Assembly: GCA_001603905.1 (NCBI GenBank)
Contig: LVAE01000057.1
Location: 1-64,000 of the forward strand
Direction of reading: 5' to 3'
Source: Fibrobacterales bacterium Fibro_02
GTDB taxonomy: Bacteria; Fibrobacterota; Fibrobacteria; Fibrobacterales; Fibrobacteraceae
Length of the DNA stretch: 64,000 bases
Both the position numbers and the translations under genes were made by a program. Numbering within the stretch: the stretch's first letter is position 1; every line of letters begins with the position of its first letter. Under the pieces are notes generated by a model. The model made no database searches and was not told the DNA's origin. It saw only the letters and a program-made list of their open reading frames with translations. Shown here one piece after another: positions 62,707-64,000 of this stretch.

Positions 62707-64000
62707 TTACTTCACGACTTCGGCGTCAACAACCTTCTTGCCGTTCACGGTCTTGGGGCCGTTGTTGCCGTTGTCGCGGCGGATGATCTTGTACTGAATG
62801 ATGCTCCAGAAGTTGGACACGATCCAGTAGAGCACAAGGCCAGAGGGCATCACCGCGCTAAACAGGAACATCATAGCGGGCATCATCCAAGTCATCATCT
62901 TAGCCTGAGCGGGATCCATGGCGCCGTTGCCGCTCATGGTCACCTTGGTCTGGAAGTAGGTGGTAACCACCATAATCCACGGGAGGAGAGCGAGTCCATC
63001 GGGCATGAGGAACGGAATGCTGAATCCGTGGAAGATTACGTCGCTACGGCTGAGGTCGGTAATCCAGAGGAAGGCCGGCATGCCGCGGAGTTCGACAGCG
63101 CGGCCGAGCACGAAGAAGAGGCCCATGAAGATCGGCATCTGGATAATCATCGGGAGGCAGCCGCCGGTGCAGCTGGCGAGCGGGTTCACGCCGTTCTTGG
63201 CGTAAAGCTCCATGATGGCGGCCTGCTTCTTTTGCGGATCGCTACGGTACTTCACGTTGATTTCGTCGAGCTGCGGCTTGAGCTTGCTCATGGCAGAAGT
63301 CGACTTGAGCTGCTTGATGGTGAACGGGGTCGTAATACCGCGCACGATGAAGGTCACGAGGATAATGGCGACGCCGTAGTTCGGAATGATGGAGTAGAAG
63401 AACTTGAGCAGCTTGAGGAGCATGGCGCAAATCCACACGAACCAGACGCTGGAACCCGGGAACCACTTGGAACCGGTCACGATAATCTTTTCGTAGCCCT
63501 GGCCGAGCGATTCGACTTCGGACCATTCCAGCGGGAGCACCATGAAATTGTAGGCAACGGAATCACCGCGCACGGCGTCTGCAATGGAGAGGCTGTAGGT
63601 ACCCGGATCCGGGTTGCCTTCGGTCGCCAAATTGATGTGCTTGGCCTTGACCTGGGCGGGCACCGGAGAATCGAACTGCACCGACATCGCTACGTACTTA
63701 CGGCGCATGCCGACCCAGTAGTAGTTGGCGTTGTCAAACGTCATGGCGTCGTTGAATGTTTCGCGTTCGGTGATTTCGTTGTTCTTGAAAATCACTTCGC
63801 TAAAGAAGTAGCTGGTACCGCCGAAGCTCTTGCCCTTCGGGAATTCTTCGGTTTCACGCATGCCGCCCTTCCAGGAGAGCTCGTACTTGTCGACGCGGAA
63901 ACCCTTGAACTTGTTCACCTGACGGACAGCGACGCCCGACTTGGTGAAGCCGTAGCTACGCACCAGCTGGTTGCCGTTGGCGTCGGTAAAGACGAACTGA
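62707..64000 (-). CDS. yidC: Membrane protein insertase YidC (partial, 5-prime end outside window)
   Basis: Inserts and folds inner-membrane proteins, alone or with SecYEG. The visible 431 residues contain the end of the periplasmic P1 domain and the whole conserved Oxa1/YidC core: IIPNYGVAIILVTFIVRGITTPFTIKQLKSTSAMSKLKPQ (with the substrate-groove Arg), the KKQAAIMELYAKNGVNPLASCTGGCLPMIIQMPIF segment, and the last helices. The reading frame continues through the right edge (upstream residues FVFTDANGNQLV), so the GTG start in the track is not real. Confidence 0.97.
   Translation of the reverse strand, partial: QFVFTDANGNQLVRSYGFTKSGVAVRQVNKFKGFRVDKYELSWKGGMRETEEFPKGKSFGGTSYFFSEVIFKNNEITERETFNDAMTFDNANYYWVGMRRKYVAMSVQFDSPVPAQVKAKHINLATEGNPDPGTYSLSIADAVRGDSVAYNFMVLPLEWSEVESLGQGYEKIIVTGSKWFPGSSVWFVWICAMLLKLLKFFYSIIPNYGVAIILVTFIVRGITTPFTIKQLKSTSAMSKLKPQLDEINVKYRSDPQKKQAAIMELYAKNGVNPLASCTGGCLPMIIQMPIFMGLFFVLGRAVELRGMPAFLWITDLSRSDVIFHGFSIPFLMPDGLALLPWIMVVTTYFQTKVTMSGNGAMDPAQAKMMTWMMPAMMFLFSAVMPSGLVLYWIVSNFWSIIQYKIIRRDNGNNGPKTVNGKKVVDAEVVK

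Overview
The window looks like a core-chromosome segment of a Gram-negative, cellulolytic-type bacterium, most probably a Fibrobacter species (phylum Fibrobacterota). This is inferred without a database search. The support is poly-serine linkers in exported proteins, a giant surface protein with a C-terminal module like the Por/type IX (T9SS) sorting domain, outer-membrane barrels ending in Phe, mid-range GC, and many short palindromic repeats between genes. No rRNA, tRNA, CRISPR array, prophage or insertion sequence was recognised. Forty coding sequences are supported; the last (yidC) runs off the right edge.

Layout. 0-3.7 kb: a small outer-membrane barrel protein, a peptide-binding lipoprotein of ABC family 5, and a small GIY-YIG nuclease gene boxed in by palindromic repeats. 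3.7-6.8 kb (minus): fabD, fabG, acpP and rnc, the fatty-acid and RNase III cluster. 7.0-16.2 kb (minus): a four-gene minor-pilin operon (FimT/GspH-, PilV/GspI- and PilW/GspJ-like) ending in a 2,213-residue PilX/GspK-like protein, closed by a strong terminator. 16.6-21.3 kb (plus): cysS, an MFS transporter, a metallo-beta-lactamase-fold hydrolase and a membrane acyltransferase. 21.3-25.9 kb (minus): patatin lipase, PlsC-like acyltransferase, methionine importer metI-metN-metQ, and an XRE regulator with a zinc ribbon. 26-32.5 kb (minus): alaS, a DnaQ-like exonuclease with a small exported protein, and nfnB-nfnA, the NADH/NADPH/ferredoxin transhydrogenase.

32.6-39.7 kb (minus): a Pro/Ala-rich outer-membrane protein with a clear sigma-70 promoter, a diverged adenosylhomocysteinase-like protein, cysK, then divIVA, yggU and an HD-GYP c-di-GMP phosphodiesterase. 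39.9-46.1 kb (plus): a membrane GGDEF protein with a ruined active site, pyrC, plsC, rnr and an RgpF-like glycan protein. 46.4-60.9 kb (minus): one 4,832-residue repeat protein taking up nearly a quarter of the window. 61.0-62.5 kb (plus): an OpgB/LtaS-type phosphoglycerol transferase. 62.7 kb to the edge (minus): yidC.

How it fits together. Most genes are housekeeping: lipid synthesis, tRNA charging, RNA decay, sulphur amino acids, redox balance and membrane insertion. The accessory and most interesting parts are two very large exported proteins, one tethered to a pilus-like fibre and one apparently exported by a T9SS-like route. Both are plausible adhesins or surface-structure proteins. The dispersed palindromic repeats, one of them in frame inside a gene and several around a GIY-YIG nuclease, are the second notable theme. 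Gene calls rest on motifs read by eye, so functions of the large surface proteins are inference.
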